A stretch of DNA of 62,731 nucleotides from Hortaea werneckii (lineage: Eukaryota; Ascomycota; Dothideomycetes; Mycosphaerellales; Teratosphaeriaceae), in the NCBI GenBank assembly GCA_037044905.1, contig JBAOKB010000121.1:1-62731 (forward strand), in the 5' to 3' direction. A program made the position numbers and the translations under genes. This document shows positions 47,594 through 58,351 of this stretch, one piece after another (the first letter of the stretch is position 1; each line of letters opens with the position of its first letter). The notes under the pieces were generated by a model. That model was not told where the DNA came from and searched no databases. It worked only from the letters and a program-made list of their open reading frames with translations.

Positions 47594-48250
47594 ATGGTGA
47601 ATACTGCATCACGACTGCTCAATTGGCGAAATGCCAAGAGCGTCGGAATCCGTTTCTTCTGGGTGTTTGGGACGGCCACGTTCGTCGTGGACAATGTGGT
47701 CCAATGCACATCGGTAACGGGTGGCTCGATGGAGCCCACACTTTCGCCTCTGGACAACACCACAGGACAGAAGGACTACGTGCTCTGGAACAAGTGGGAG
47801 ATTGAGTCCAAGATTCGACGTGGCGATATCGTCCTCTTCTCGCTCCCCGGCCGGCCGGATGACCATGGCACGAAGCGCGTGATTGCAACAGAAGGGGATA
47901 CGGTCATCTTAGACCCACGCCGACGACCGAAAGACGAAGCAAGCGGTCGGGACCTGCCAGAAAGTACGGGTTGGGACATGTACATGCGGCGTGTAGAGAT
48001 ACCGCCGGGTCACGTGTGGGTGGAAGGAGACAACTGGAGAAAGACGCGGGACAGCAACTGGTATGGACCGATCTCGAAAAGTTTGATACAAGGCAAAGCA
48101 TCAGCTGTTGTATGGCCCTGGGATCGGAGTTGTTCGAAGCCTTGGGAGAGCTTCAAGAGCAAGACCAAGGTCATTCAGGGACAGCCACGGGAAGAGCGGG
48201 AGAATGAGTGGAGGGTGCTTGAAAGCATGGGACCGAGCAAGCCCGTTTGA
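47594..48250 (+). CDS. Mitochondrial inner-membrane signal peptidase, IMP2-like (S26 family)
   Basis: Membrane-bound serine peptidase with a Ser/Lys dyad that removes sorting signals from proteins delivered to the intermembrane space. With Met at 47594 it is 218 aa: a basic N-terminus, a membrane anchor (GIRFFWVFGTATFVVDNVVQ), the catalytic Ser in GGSMEPTL (residue 45), the Lys in GTKRVIATEGD (residue 84), and the GHVWVEGDN signature box. The C-terminus is charged. The frame is open back to Met 47315, only 75 bp after the previous stop, and another Met lies at 47495; the start is therefore uncertain. IMP2 rather than IMP1 is judged from overall resemblance. Confidence 0.82.
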   Translation: MVNTASRLLNWRNAKSVGIRFFWVFGTATFVVDNVVQCTSVTGGSMEPTLSPLDNTTGQKDYVLWNKWEIESKIRRGDIVLFSLPGRPDDHGTKRVIATEGDTVILDPRRRPKDEASGRDLPESTGWDMYMRRVEIPPGHVWVEGDNWRKTRDSNWYGPISKSLIQGKASAVVWPWDRSCSKPWESFKSKTKVIQGQPREERENEWRVLESMGPSKPV

Positions 48251-49200
48251 GCGCATGGAAGAAGATTCTAAAACCATGGCTGAATATAAAGTCTATCTTG
48301 CGCTCGCCAAGTGTGAAGCCATGGGATGCTTGGAATCGGCTGCCAATGGCTTGCATCTCGCCTTGGTCTTGAAGTAGACACCGGTGAAGACTTGTCGAAG
48401 ACTTGTCTACAGCTGCCACACAGTGCCATTTACTGCACCCGATCCATTCAGGTTGACCGTTCCTCTGCTCTTCGGGACCCAGGCTCCGCACATCAGCACC
48501 TGCATCGCGTGTCTGGACAGGATCCTGCGCACTAGGAACGGCTTTCTTGGTCCATTTCTCACAGCCGTTGGCAACACAGAGATATTGGAGGCGCCTTCTG
48601 CGGCCGATCCTCCGTATCACGCCACTGTCAGAAGCCTGGAGAGCGACACTACGCCACGGATGGTGCAGCATCCCCTCATCTGCATCTTTTGGCAGAGCCT
48701 TTCACCCCCGATCGCCATTTCCTGCAAAGTGCTTCAAAGCCTCCCAGAACAACTGATACCCTTCTCAGACAGACAATGCAAGTCGAGTGCTGCAGCTCGT
48801 GATGTAATGCGCGCCTCAATGCCTAGTCCTGCGTCCGGATTTTGGCCGTCTCCGAACCCTGAGAAGACTATGGGAGATCAACCACTCAATGTAGATCTCC
48901 GGACCTTTCTCTAACCGACGTGAACCATGAATGAGGAGAACACTCGACTAGCCACAGCGTCGCTGGGCGTTAGGCGAATGAGGACATGGTTGTCGATTGT
49001 ATGCTGATGACAGCCATGGGTGGATTGCCAGCACCTTGGACACGCCAATATTGAGAGTTAGCGGCCAGGCGGAGAAGCCAAGCGACGTGCCTTACACAGG
49101 TCAGCTCAGGCGGACAAAACCACCACAGATAGAGCATGTACGAAGCAGATATAAGAAAAACGTGAATAAAAAGCTTTTTTGCGCTCGAATTGAACTTGCA
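48251..49200. other. Spacer between IMP2-like and P450 genes
   Basis: About 950 bp. Both strands have overlapping frames of 140-180 codons (48384-48914 +, 48671-48171 -) but none resembles a known protein and neither is supported by a second feature. I call nothing here. Confidence 0.4.
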
Positions 49201-50863
49201 TTAAGATCCCGCCATGACTCTGACACCCTTGCTGTCTTTCGGCGCAAAGGGCGCAAAATAGTCATGCGCTATACTAACGTCTCTCTCGCTAGTCTCGAAA
49301 AGATCCATGTCAAACCTGTGGAAGAGATTCCCAGTCATCAAAGTAATCTCCTCTTTCGCAAGCTCCAACCCCACACACTGCCTTGCACCTCGTCCGAAAG
49401 GCGCATACGCCTTCTCCATCTCCTTTAGTTTCCCGGGGTCTGAATCCAGCCAGCGAGATGGATCGAAGACGCTCGGTCGTGGGAAGATCGTTGCATTGTA
49501 ATGTAAGTCGATCATCGACATCGAGATGACTGTACCAGGAGGGAATGTATAGGCATCGCCGGATGGTAACGTATACGTGGTCGCGTTAAAACGGTTGACG
49601 CGAGGTAAGCGACTGCTTACGCCTGTTGCCAATCGAAGCGCCTCTCGAATGCAGGCCTGCAGGTAAGGCAACCGCTCAAGGACCTTGCAATTCATGAGGC
49701 CATCGTCGGAGGACGCGCCTGGCTTGCTCGCTGCAGATTGCAGCTCCGCTTTAAGCTTCTTGAGCACTTCGGGTTGACTGAGAACATGGTAGGTGAAGAC
49801 AGAGAGTGTGTTCCCCGTCGTTTCAGTTCCAGCGCCCAAAATAGCTTGTGTCTCGGCGAGTATACGTGGGACTGTCTTCTCCTCCGGGCCAAGCAGTGGC
49901 GACTGATAGATGGCGTCTAATACAGTGGGCTGGTCCTTATCTTCGGGCAGTCCTCGGCGATTGACAACTTTCTGAGCATTCCTGAGCAACCCCTTCAGAA
50001 ACATTATTAGCGAAGTGTCATGGCAGACTGCAGATTTTCTCTCACCTCTTGATTCTCAATGACTGCTATGCTGGCCCCGCTTGGGTCAGTCTTAGCGACT
50101 AATGACTTCGGCATCGCGTTCATGACCGGAAACACGATCGGAAAATGCCGATGCCATAACATGAGCTCGGAAAAGTCCCTTAATACTCTGTTGAAGGCTG
50201 CCGAAAAGTCCAGTGTCGAGAGGAAATCTCTAGACTCTGGCGCAGCATAGTCTGAAATCACATCTGTAGAGAAACATCGGAAGGCGTTCGAGATGTCGAC
50301 GATCTTTCCAGCTTCCTTGTGCTCCTCCACACGTTCAAGCAACCTTTTCACTCTTGCGAGTACTTTGGGCTCCAGCTTTGCAACATTTGCGGAAGAAAAG
50401 AACTTGGCCATTGCGCCTCGACGAGCCTTGTGCTGTTCCCATGAAGCGGTGCCGACAGCTGCTCCATTATCGCCGAATGCACGATAGAACCACGCATCCT
50501 TGTCGAGTTTGCTGTTTGAATAGAAAGTGTCGAAGAAGGCTGGATCGTCTATGTGTACTTCCCGCGGGCTGATGCGCACGATAGGACCTATTAATGCAAG
50601 TTATTAGTCGGGAGCCCGAAATGATATATCGATGGTCGTCTGGCCGAAGACTCACCATAGCGCTTGTGCATATCCCGTATGCGGAATACATATTGTCCCG
50701 ACTTAGGGCAGTCCCAATAAAATTCGTACCAACCAGTAATTGCGGCTATCTTTGGTCCTGGAACGCGCGCAAGGGGATGGAGAAGCAGCCGGAAGACTAT
50801 TAAGCCAAGCCCGTAGGCCAGAGCCAATGAAGTTGCAGCCAGAAGTAATGTGGCGGTCGCCAT
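49201..50863 (-). CDS. Cytochrome P450 monooxygenase
   Basis: ER-anchored heme-thiolate monooxygenase. Three exons (50863-50656, 50587-50046, 49992-49201) splice in phase to 513 aa. The N-terminal anchor is MATATLLLAATSLALAYG, then the proline hinge HPLARVPGPK. The I-helix oxygen-binding motif AGTETT is at about 304-309, the ExxR (EALR) at about 367-370, and the heme loop FGRGARQCVG with the ligand Cys at about 456. Resemblance is to trichodiene-oxygenase-like fungal P450s that often act in secondary metabolism, but the substrate is not predictable. The upstream in-frame Met near 50947 is rejected because it would place a Thr run before the anchor. It is divergent from a LaeA-like methyltransferase over 401 bp. 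Confidence 0.93.
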
Positions 50864-51264
50864 GGTGGTGGTGGTGGTGATGGTAATTGTCAGTGACGAG
50901 TCTGAAAAGGCGGCATTGCTTTCTGGTGAACGTGAGCAGAGACCCAAGGCTGATCGAAAGCGATAAGATCATAAAGGTCAAGACTGTCACCATATCAATT
51001 CGCCACCCGGGCTAGTGCACCTGGGTGGACGGCTCGATGATGCCGTCTTCGGCTTTGCTTCCAGACTCGGCGGGTGCTCCGAATCGAGCCTCTTCGGACC
51101 CTTTCCCCACCACCCACACCCTCGCGATGATCAGTCCGGTCAGCTTTCCGACGGGCTCCTGTGAACTGTTGTCTGCGCACCTTCCTCTCTCGTCCTCCAA
51201 TCTCACCATTGTCACGAACCTGGTGACGGTCTCGGCCAAGTGCTGGAGTAAGAAGATCGTCATA
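50864..51264. promoter_or_regulatory. Divergent promoter P450/methyltransferase
   Basis: 401 bp between opposite start codons; a (GGT)n-like run lies just inside the P450 side (50864-50880). Co-regulation of the two genes is plausible but not shown. Confidence 0.45.
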
Positions 51265-52558
51265 ATGAGTGGTCTTCCTCCCCCACGAAACGGAGGCAAC
51301 GCGCTCCAGGCGTTAGACGTGGATGGCGACAGCGGCTTCCACGCCTTACAAGATGATTTTCCTCATGACCAGAGTCTTGCAGACGTTGACATGGATGATG
51401 GGGACTCCGCATTGGGCGATGACACGTAAAGCTCACCATTCTCCTGCTCATACCGTCATTTCTGACAGAAAAACTTCTCTAGAGCCAGCGAGACGCGCTC
51501 CATCACCGATAGCGTTCTAGGCTATGAGTACGAGAACGGCCGGCGATACCATGCCTATCGCGCTGGCAAATACCCCATGCCCAACGATGAAGCCGAACAG
51601 GAGCGTATGGACATGCAGCACCATATCTACCTCCTCATTTACGGTGGCGAACTTTGTCGAGCACCACTGCCCGCCAGACTTAACCGCGTGCTTGACGTTG
51701 GCTGCGGAACAGGGAAGTGGGCAATAGATTTCGCAGACCAGCATCCTGAAGCCGAGGTGCTCGCGACCGACTTATCGGTCATACAGCCTTATTGGGTAAG
51801 TAGGATGACAATCAGCAGTCCCTGTCTACTACCATCATAGTATAGAGATTGATAAGATCAAATAGATACCCCCGAACGTACAATTCGAGATCGACGACGC
51901 CGAAGAAGAGTGGCAATACCACAGCAAGTTCGACTACATTCACATACGTTCAATGGGCGGTAGCATCGGCGACTGGCCACGTCTAATGCAGCAAGCTTAC
52001 GACAACCTGCGCCCGGGCGGATGGATCGAGGTCACCGACTTTGAAGCATGGGTACGATTCATGTCGAAGAGGCGGCGATGCCTACGCTAACGACTTGCAG
52101 GCCACAACAGACGATAACAGTCTTCCTGCTGACTCGGCTTACGCTGAATTTCAAGAAAGCCTTTCCGAAGCCGCGACCCAGTTTGGAAAGGTGATGAACA
52201 TCTCACCGCAGTTCAAATCCTTCGTACAGAATGCTGGTTTCCAATCTGTTGTAGAACAGCAGTTCAAAGCTCCCCTAGCGCCATGGCCAAAGGACAAGAG
52301 ATACCGCAATCTGGGTCGCTACATGAACGTGCAGATGCTCGATGCTATTGAGCCCTACAGCTTGGCACTGTTCAGCAGGGTCTTGAAGTGGAAGCCAGAG
52401 AGGATACAGGCACTACTTGCTGGCGTACGGCAAGACCTGGGGAATCTCAATTATCATATGTACTCAGTTGTGTAAGTCACGCGACCCCCTTAGGTTAATA
52501 AAGGGAAGACTAACTATGCATTAGGCATAATGTCTGTGGTCAAAAGCCACTCGCGTGA
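51265..52558 (+). CDS. LaeA-like SAM-dependent methyltransferase
   Basis: Class I methyltransferase of the fungal LaeA/TAM type; relatives either regulate secondary metabolism or methylate small molecules. Five exons (51265-51425, 51483-51795, 51866-52051, 52101-52471, 52525-52558) join in phase to 354 aa. The N-terminus is acidic and disordered (residues 1-54). Then comes GYEYENGRRYHAYRAGKYPMPND, typical of the family, and SAM motif I LDVGCGTGKW at residues 124-133. The post-motif EVLATDLSVIQP and LRPGGWIEVTDFE follow. The short last exon gives HNVCGQKPLA, matching the usual YGQKP-type end. An upstream in-frame Met at 51025 exists, but 51265 fits family length better. Function as a regulator versus an enzyme is undecided. 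Confidence 0.88.
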
Positions 52559-53922
52559 TGGACCTGACCCCGACGCTGGAACGATCAACCGAAGCTGGCC
52601 TGCCTTTCGTCACCACAGCCTCCGAACGAAATCAGACTCTCCCATGGTCATCCGCAAAGTTATCTCCACCCAGCACGCTTGAAGTTGGCCAGTTGAGCGT
52701 GAGCACCTGCGCGCCATTGACACATAGGAAATTTTATGGTGGTTGCGACTGCGCATAACGCGCCATCTCGTCGTGCCTTGTGGCTGGATGAAAGCTTTAA
52801 TGCCACATCCTTTTGTCTATCAGATACGCAGAAGACGAGGCTGGATGAATGTGCCTCGCCGAATGAAGCGTTGTATTAGACTCGAGTCTGGATTGGCAAC
52901 CATGAATGTGTTGGGCCACTGCAACTAGGCATTGATGGCTGTAGTGCAGTCCATCCATCGTGATCAGCAGGTAGAAGTGGTTGGGCAAAGGCTTGTCATT
53001 CTGCGTGGCACTCGAGCCCTCAAAAAAAGGCTCAGCAAACCAAGTCCCGCATACTATAGAGAATGGTAAAGCCTGGAGGGAGGGCGGCATTTCTCCAAAA
53101 ATCACCAGCCTTCTGCAAGTGAGCAATCAGATGACCTCCTCAAGAGTTTCGCTGCTTGATGCCACATAGAAATCGCCTTCATGGGTTTGAGCGTGGCTTG
53201 CCTTTGCATGAAGACATTGAGGCATAAGCTTCAAGAATAGTACCTCCATAGATCACTGCACATGTATTTAGTAATAGCACCACGAAGACATGAACGACTG
53301 TCAGCGTAATTTGAACTTCTGAGAACCGACAAACTGAAGCATTCAAGCCTGCATAGTCCCAAACTAAATACATCACGCCTATGCTTATGACATTGCGCAA
53401 TCTTCTTTTCGAGATAAAGTCCAATCCGTCTGGTCGAGAGCCGCTCGCTTTTTTCCAAAGCGAAGTTTCTTCCCTCCTCGCTTGGAGTAGTTTAACAGTT
53501 CGGCCGGAACCTGCACATGCGATTATAACCATGTCACAAGAGAGGAAGCTACCTGAGTGCGTGCGAACCGGGAATTGCACGTTACCTAGGTAAATTCCAA
53601 CTCCTGTAATTGCGGCGGGTCGTAGTCTATACTCCCGGGGACGTAAGATGCTGCATTGAGGGAGGGAAAGCTGAAAAGTCTGAGATTGGGAGCGGGGCCG
53701 AGAAAGATGGGATTGTCTTAACCAGCTAAAGCTGTTTTACTGAATATTACAAATATTCAGTCCAAGATATAGCGAGGCAGAGAACAGGCCATGTGCCTTC
53801 GGCATCTCGAAGTCATGCAATTGGAAGTTTGTAAATGTTCATTAAGTATTCCTCTATCGCACATCTAGATGCCTCTTCAAATGTCGAAAAAGCCGACGAG
53901 ACTGCCTAGTATCGCATTACCC
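52559..53922. other. Gene-poor spacer; possible small membrane protein
   Basis: About 1.36 kb. The only frame worth noting is minus-strand 53580-53179 (133 codons) with one strong hydrophobic helix (VQITLTVVHVFVVLLLNTC). There is no homology I recognise and no clear promoter, so it is not called as a gene. Confidence 0.3.
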
Positions 53923-55823
53923 TTAGGCGACATTCTCAATGGACTGCGACCGTCCCTTCTTCTCATCGTCGTGAGCGCTATCGCTGCCTTCAGCGACCGA
54001 AGAGAAACGCCTGATGGCGGTGCGGTACTTCGGCGACTTCCATGCCTTGCTCTCGTTCTCGTAGAGCTCATTGACTTGCTCAAGAGAAAGGTCCTTGGTC
54101 TCGTAGATCTGCACATCAGTGTTAGAAGCCAATTCTTGATACAAGCGGCCTGGGCACGACTTACCAAGAAGAAAACGAAGACTACGGCAATCCAACAGAA
54201 CGAGCCCCAGATCCAGAATACATTGGACTGCTCAGGCTTAAGACCGCCAAGTAGGTACGGAGTGATGAACGAAAGCAGCCAGTTGAAGAACCAGTTAGCT
54301 GCGGTGGTCATTGATAGACCCTTGGCACGAATCTTCAGAGGGAAAATTTCACCTAGTGGAAAGGGTCAGCTAGAGTCTTGGTGGGGTCTGAAGGGTGCAA
54401 CTTACCAGTGACAACCCAGGCACCAGGACCGAATGTGGAGGCAAAGAAAGAGATGTAGATGCAGATGAATGCGAATTGTGCGGCGGCGGGGTTGAATGCA
54501 CTGTTAGGTGTTGCATCACCAATGGCCGCAACCAAGTATTGGCAAATGCCCATTCCCAACGCACCAGTCAGGAGCAACTTGCGTCGCCCAAATCTGTCGA
54601 TGCAGTAGAGTCCGGGGAACGTGGTGACTGTGTTGATGACGTTCGTGATAATCTGGAGGATGAAGGCGCTCGGCAGCTGTTGGATGTTTCCGGCGAAATA
54701 CGTTGTGCCGTAGTAAATGATGAAGTTGATACCGACAAGTTGTTGGAGAGACTGCAGAATGATACCCGTGATGAGTCTCTTGCCTGTCGTGCCTCGAAAG
54801 CATCTGCGTTGCATCGTCAGAAGTCTGCGTGATCAATACAAAAGGAGCCATACTTACTCAATGTAGCTTGCTGAGCCGATAGACTTCTCGTACTCCCAGT
54901 TACCCTTGATCTCTTCAAGCTCTGCAATGAGCTGCGGGTCGTCGGCAGGCAATCGACGCAAAGTCATGAGCGACTTCAATGCCTTGGAATCTTTTCCAGC
55001 CTTGACCAAATATCTAGGAGTCTCAGGGAGACACAACATGCCAAAGCTGAGACTGTGAAGGTTGTCAGCCACAAGTTTTCGATGCAGGTCAAACGAGAGG
55101 ATCGTGGCTTACATCAATGCCCACGCGAACTGGATAGCGATTGGGATCCGGTAGCTTCCACTGTCGTTGCGGTTCTGGGTTGCGTAGTTGACACAGGCTG
55201 CGATCAGAAGACCGATTGTAATGGCGAGCTGGTAACATCTGTATGTCGGAGGAAAATAGATTAGCAACTACTCATGATGTTGCTCAAAAACTTGTAGAAA
55301 GACTCACCCAACGATAGCTCCTCTGATCCACTTAGGGAGTGTTTCGCTCTGAAACATTGGGATCTGAGCGGATACCAGACCAACACCCAAACCAGCGAAA
55401 AGACGACCGATAACGAACATGGTCGACTCGGTTGCGGCGGTTTGGAGAGCGACACCCAGATTGAAGGGGATCATAGTCGAGATGATGATACCCCATTTAC
55501 GACCCGTAATGTCTGAAAGTATACCGGCGCTCAGAGCACCGACGAAGGTGCCAACGGACAAGATGGAGACGATGAGTGATTTTTGGGATTGGGAAACAGT
55601 AGTTCTTCCCCCTTGAGCGAATTCCTCATTCCAATAGTCCATCTCCAAAATGCCTGAGATAGTACCGGTGTCTTGAGCAATGTTAGCAATGGCTGAGATA
55701 AGTCCAGCGAGCACCACACGTACCATAACCGTAAAGAATACCAGCAAAGGCAGCGAACAAACCCACAAGGATAGAGGGCCATGCCGCGCCATGCTCGTCG
55801 GCGGGCTTGTTGATTCCTAGCAT
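53923..55823 (-). CDS. MFS sugar (hexose-type) transporter, 7 exons
   Basis: Plasma-membrane sugar:proton symporter family. Exons 55823-55724, 55671-55308, 55238-55113, 55052-54858, 54803-54406, 54352-54165 and 54108-53923 splice in phase to 518 aa, the family length with 12 membrane segments. Family motifs appear in order: LYGYDTGTISGILEMDYW in TM1, GRKWG after TM2, RLFAGLGVGLVSAQIP, PETPRYLVKAGK before the central loop, QSLQQLVGINFIIYYGTTYF in TM7, GEIFPLKIRAKG, and ETKDLSLEQVNELYE after TM12. The tail is Ser/acid-rich. The substrate (glucose, xylose or other) cannot be told. Its place next to the P450/methyltransferase pair may be coincidence. Confidence 0.93.
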
Positions 55824-58351
55824 GTTGAAATATGTCGCTGCACCCAAATTAAACACGCAACGGATGGAGAGTAGGGAGAGATGGGGTCAGACTTTGCGGG
55901 GAGGAAGGGGTACTTATAAGAACAGAGGCAATCGAAGTCAACTCATGCCTGCGTAAACCTTCGTTAGAGCAGACGTGCAGACCCGCCATGACCAGGTCCA
56001 TCGACGCCAGCCGGCGCCAGTCCTACGCCATCGGTCTGGTGCATTAGTAGCTCAAGCAAATGCCAAGATGGACAAGGGCCGTGGGAACCCGCGCAATTTT
56101 TTGGAGGTTTGAAGGTTCCGTCTTGTCTGGAATGCTTGATGGCTGTTGCTTTACTACGTTCATCGCTGATACTCTATCTTAATGTGATTTTCGCAACGAA
56201 TGATTGCTTCCTCTTCCCAGCGATGGTGACTCTCAGAATGATCGCCCACAGCCGCTTATGGTTGCCGGACGTTGGAGCAAGGGCGGTAGCTCTCGTTCAG
56301 TCCAACGACGCGCCAATCCTTAATGCTTGGCCTTATGTCATTCCGCGCCAAAGTTTCGAGGAAGCACAAGTCCAAGCCCGCTGCCGGCGCCACTTGTGTG
56401 TAAGCAAGCCCTGCAAGCATCCCGCCCAAGTCGGCAAGGAGGCTTCGGGCCTTCGAATCTTCTTCAGCCCTATAGGCTTAGGCTTTTGCATCGCTGTGCT
56501 CTGACTGGTTGTCCATGACGTGGTTCTCGCATTCGACAACATCCTACTGCTTGCGTTGACGCAGAGTCGCCTCCGGGCTCAACAATGCACGCGACATCCA
56601 TGTGTTACGGCGATACTTCTCCGCTCGGTCTTACTTCCCCTCCGCGGGCCCCATGGCTGCCTCCGCAGCCCGCAAGATATCGTTGGCGGGGAGCGGAGCA
56701 CGCGGGTTGGTATTCGGTCCTTCTGTGGATTTCGGAGAAGGGTGGAGGTGGTCCAAGACTTTGGGGTGAAACCGCAGATGATAGCGGTGGGGAACCTCTC
56801 GCGAAGAGAGATTTCCACGCCGCATAGTGGTTGCTACAATTATACTGGCCAGGGGGCGGTGCGCAACCGTGTGACATGCCGCAGCTCACCCGCCCGTTTC
56901 TGCGAACGCGCACGGCTCGGATGAGGAAACATTTTCACTCGTCTACATGGCTCGACCGTGCACACGCCAGTCTATCTGCGACGGCGTCGACGTGCTTTAA
57001 TTATCATTCCCACAGCTTCGCGCATCAAGCGCCGGCAGACGCAGTCGGGCATCCAATTCGTTCGTGGTCTGCAAGCACAGTACACCAGCATATAGTCCCT
57101 CGATTCGGCACACTGAATAGGGCACTCGCGTCCGAACCCATGCGGCGCCGGCCGCTAATGTCTTCAAAGAACTGCGTGCGCCGTATACTATCTAGTCGAC
57201 CTACTCAACCGCGACTGTACGCTGCCCGTTGCAGGCTATTCGACTTGCTATCTCTGAAGACTGTAGACTGATGTCTCGACTTACAATCTTGACAAGCGAT
57301 GTTCATTGCTTGACGGTTAAGCCAATCATTGCCAATTCTTCTTGGTTTGGCTTGCGTTCTGGCAGGAATTCTTGGTCGGCTTAGCTTCTCCCAAGACTGA
57401 ACAAAAGCTCTCTCCGCTGCTTCCAAGCCCTGGGCGCGTTTTGAGGCCGAACTTCTCACACAAGCAATCGCAAGGTTCGTCTTCCACGTGGTGGCGCGGT
57501 ACAGAATGACCTTGGCCAGCAATAGCAATGCCGAGCCTGGTTCACCTTGCCTTGAGTCGTGGTCACACCCAATGCAGCAGTCGCACGCCACAGACGATGC
57601 CTCCAAGGAGGCGCGAGAAAATCTTTGCAGCCGCTTTAGCGAGACTGCCTGGTTCGGCAATCGCCTGTAGCACTCTGACAGGCGCATCCGTTGCAGTCCA
57701 TAAAAATTCCTCCCATGATGGCGTTCTGAGATGTGCGTCGCGCAGTGGTGCATTCAGCCTTTGCTATACGATCTTCACGACTTCTACGGAGCCGTTGCGG
57801 ATAAGATAGTGCCTGGCCCCTTCAGCGACTCGCCTCGCATACCTTGTGAACCGTTCCACCGTTCCCAGAATCAGGGCTCAAAAATGGGGACACTCAGGTT
57901 CATACTCCACATGAACCCTAATTAGCTGGCATATTCATTGCCCGCTAAGATCTAGATTGCAAGAAATAAGACGAGCACTGACTTTCGTATAGCTTGCAAA
58001 CGGCTTCGGCGGCTCCTAATCCTATCGCGGGCAGCCTGATCAAAGAAAGCACTTTGTACATCATGTCGCCGTCGTTCTCGTATTCTAAACGCTGCACATC
58101 ACGTTCAGCAATATGTCATTGAACTCTAATTCGAGTTTGCCATCGTAAACCTTGACGAGATCACGCTCTCTGGTCGGTTCTGGATCGATGAAATTTGACG
58201 TCATATGTACCGAGGGTAACACAACTTGTGCACGTTCATAAGTGAAGAACCACAGTGGAACTAATGTCCGATCTGCAAACTACGGCGTTCGTAGGGTGTA
58301 TAGACTTTATCTTTTCCTCATCCATGGTGAGAAGCCGTCATTGCACGCATC
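55824..58351. other. 2.5-kb gene-poor region
   Basis: Promoter of the transporter plus about 2 kb without a supported gene. Minus-strand frame 57753-57205 (182 codons) has a Cys cluster followed by a helix (SSVACDCCIGCDHDS, then ALLLLAKVILYRATTWK) faintly like the C-terminal part of AflR-type zinc-cluster regulators. It could be a relic and is not called. Confidence 0.3.

Noticed and set aside
48171..48914. Overlapping 166- and 176-codon frames on both strands after the IMP2-like gene
   Set aside because: No recognisable domain, mutual antisense overlap and no splice logic; probably chance frames.
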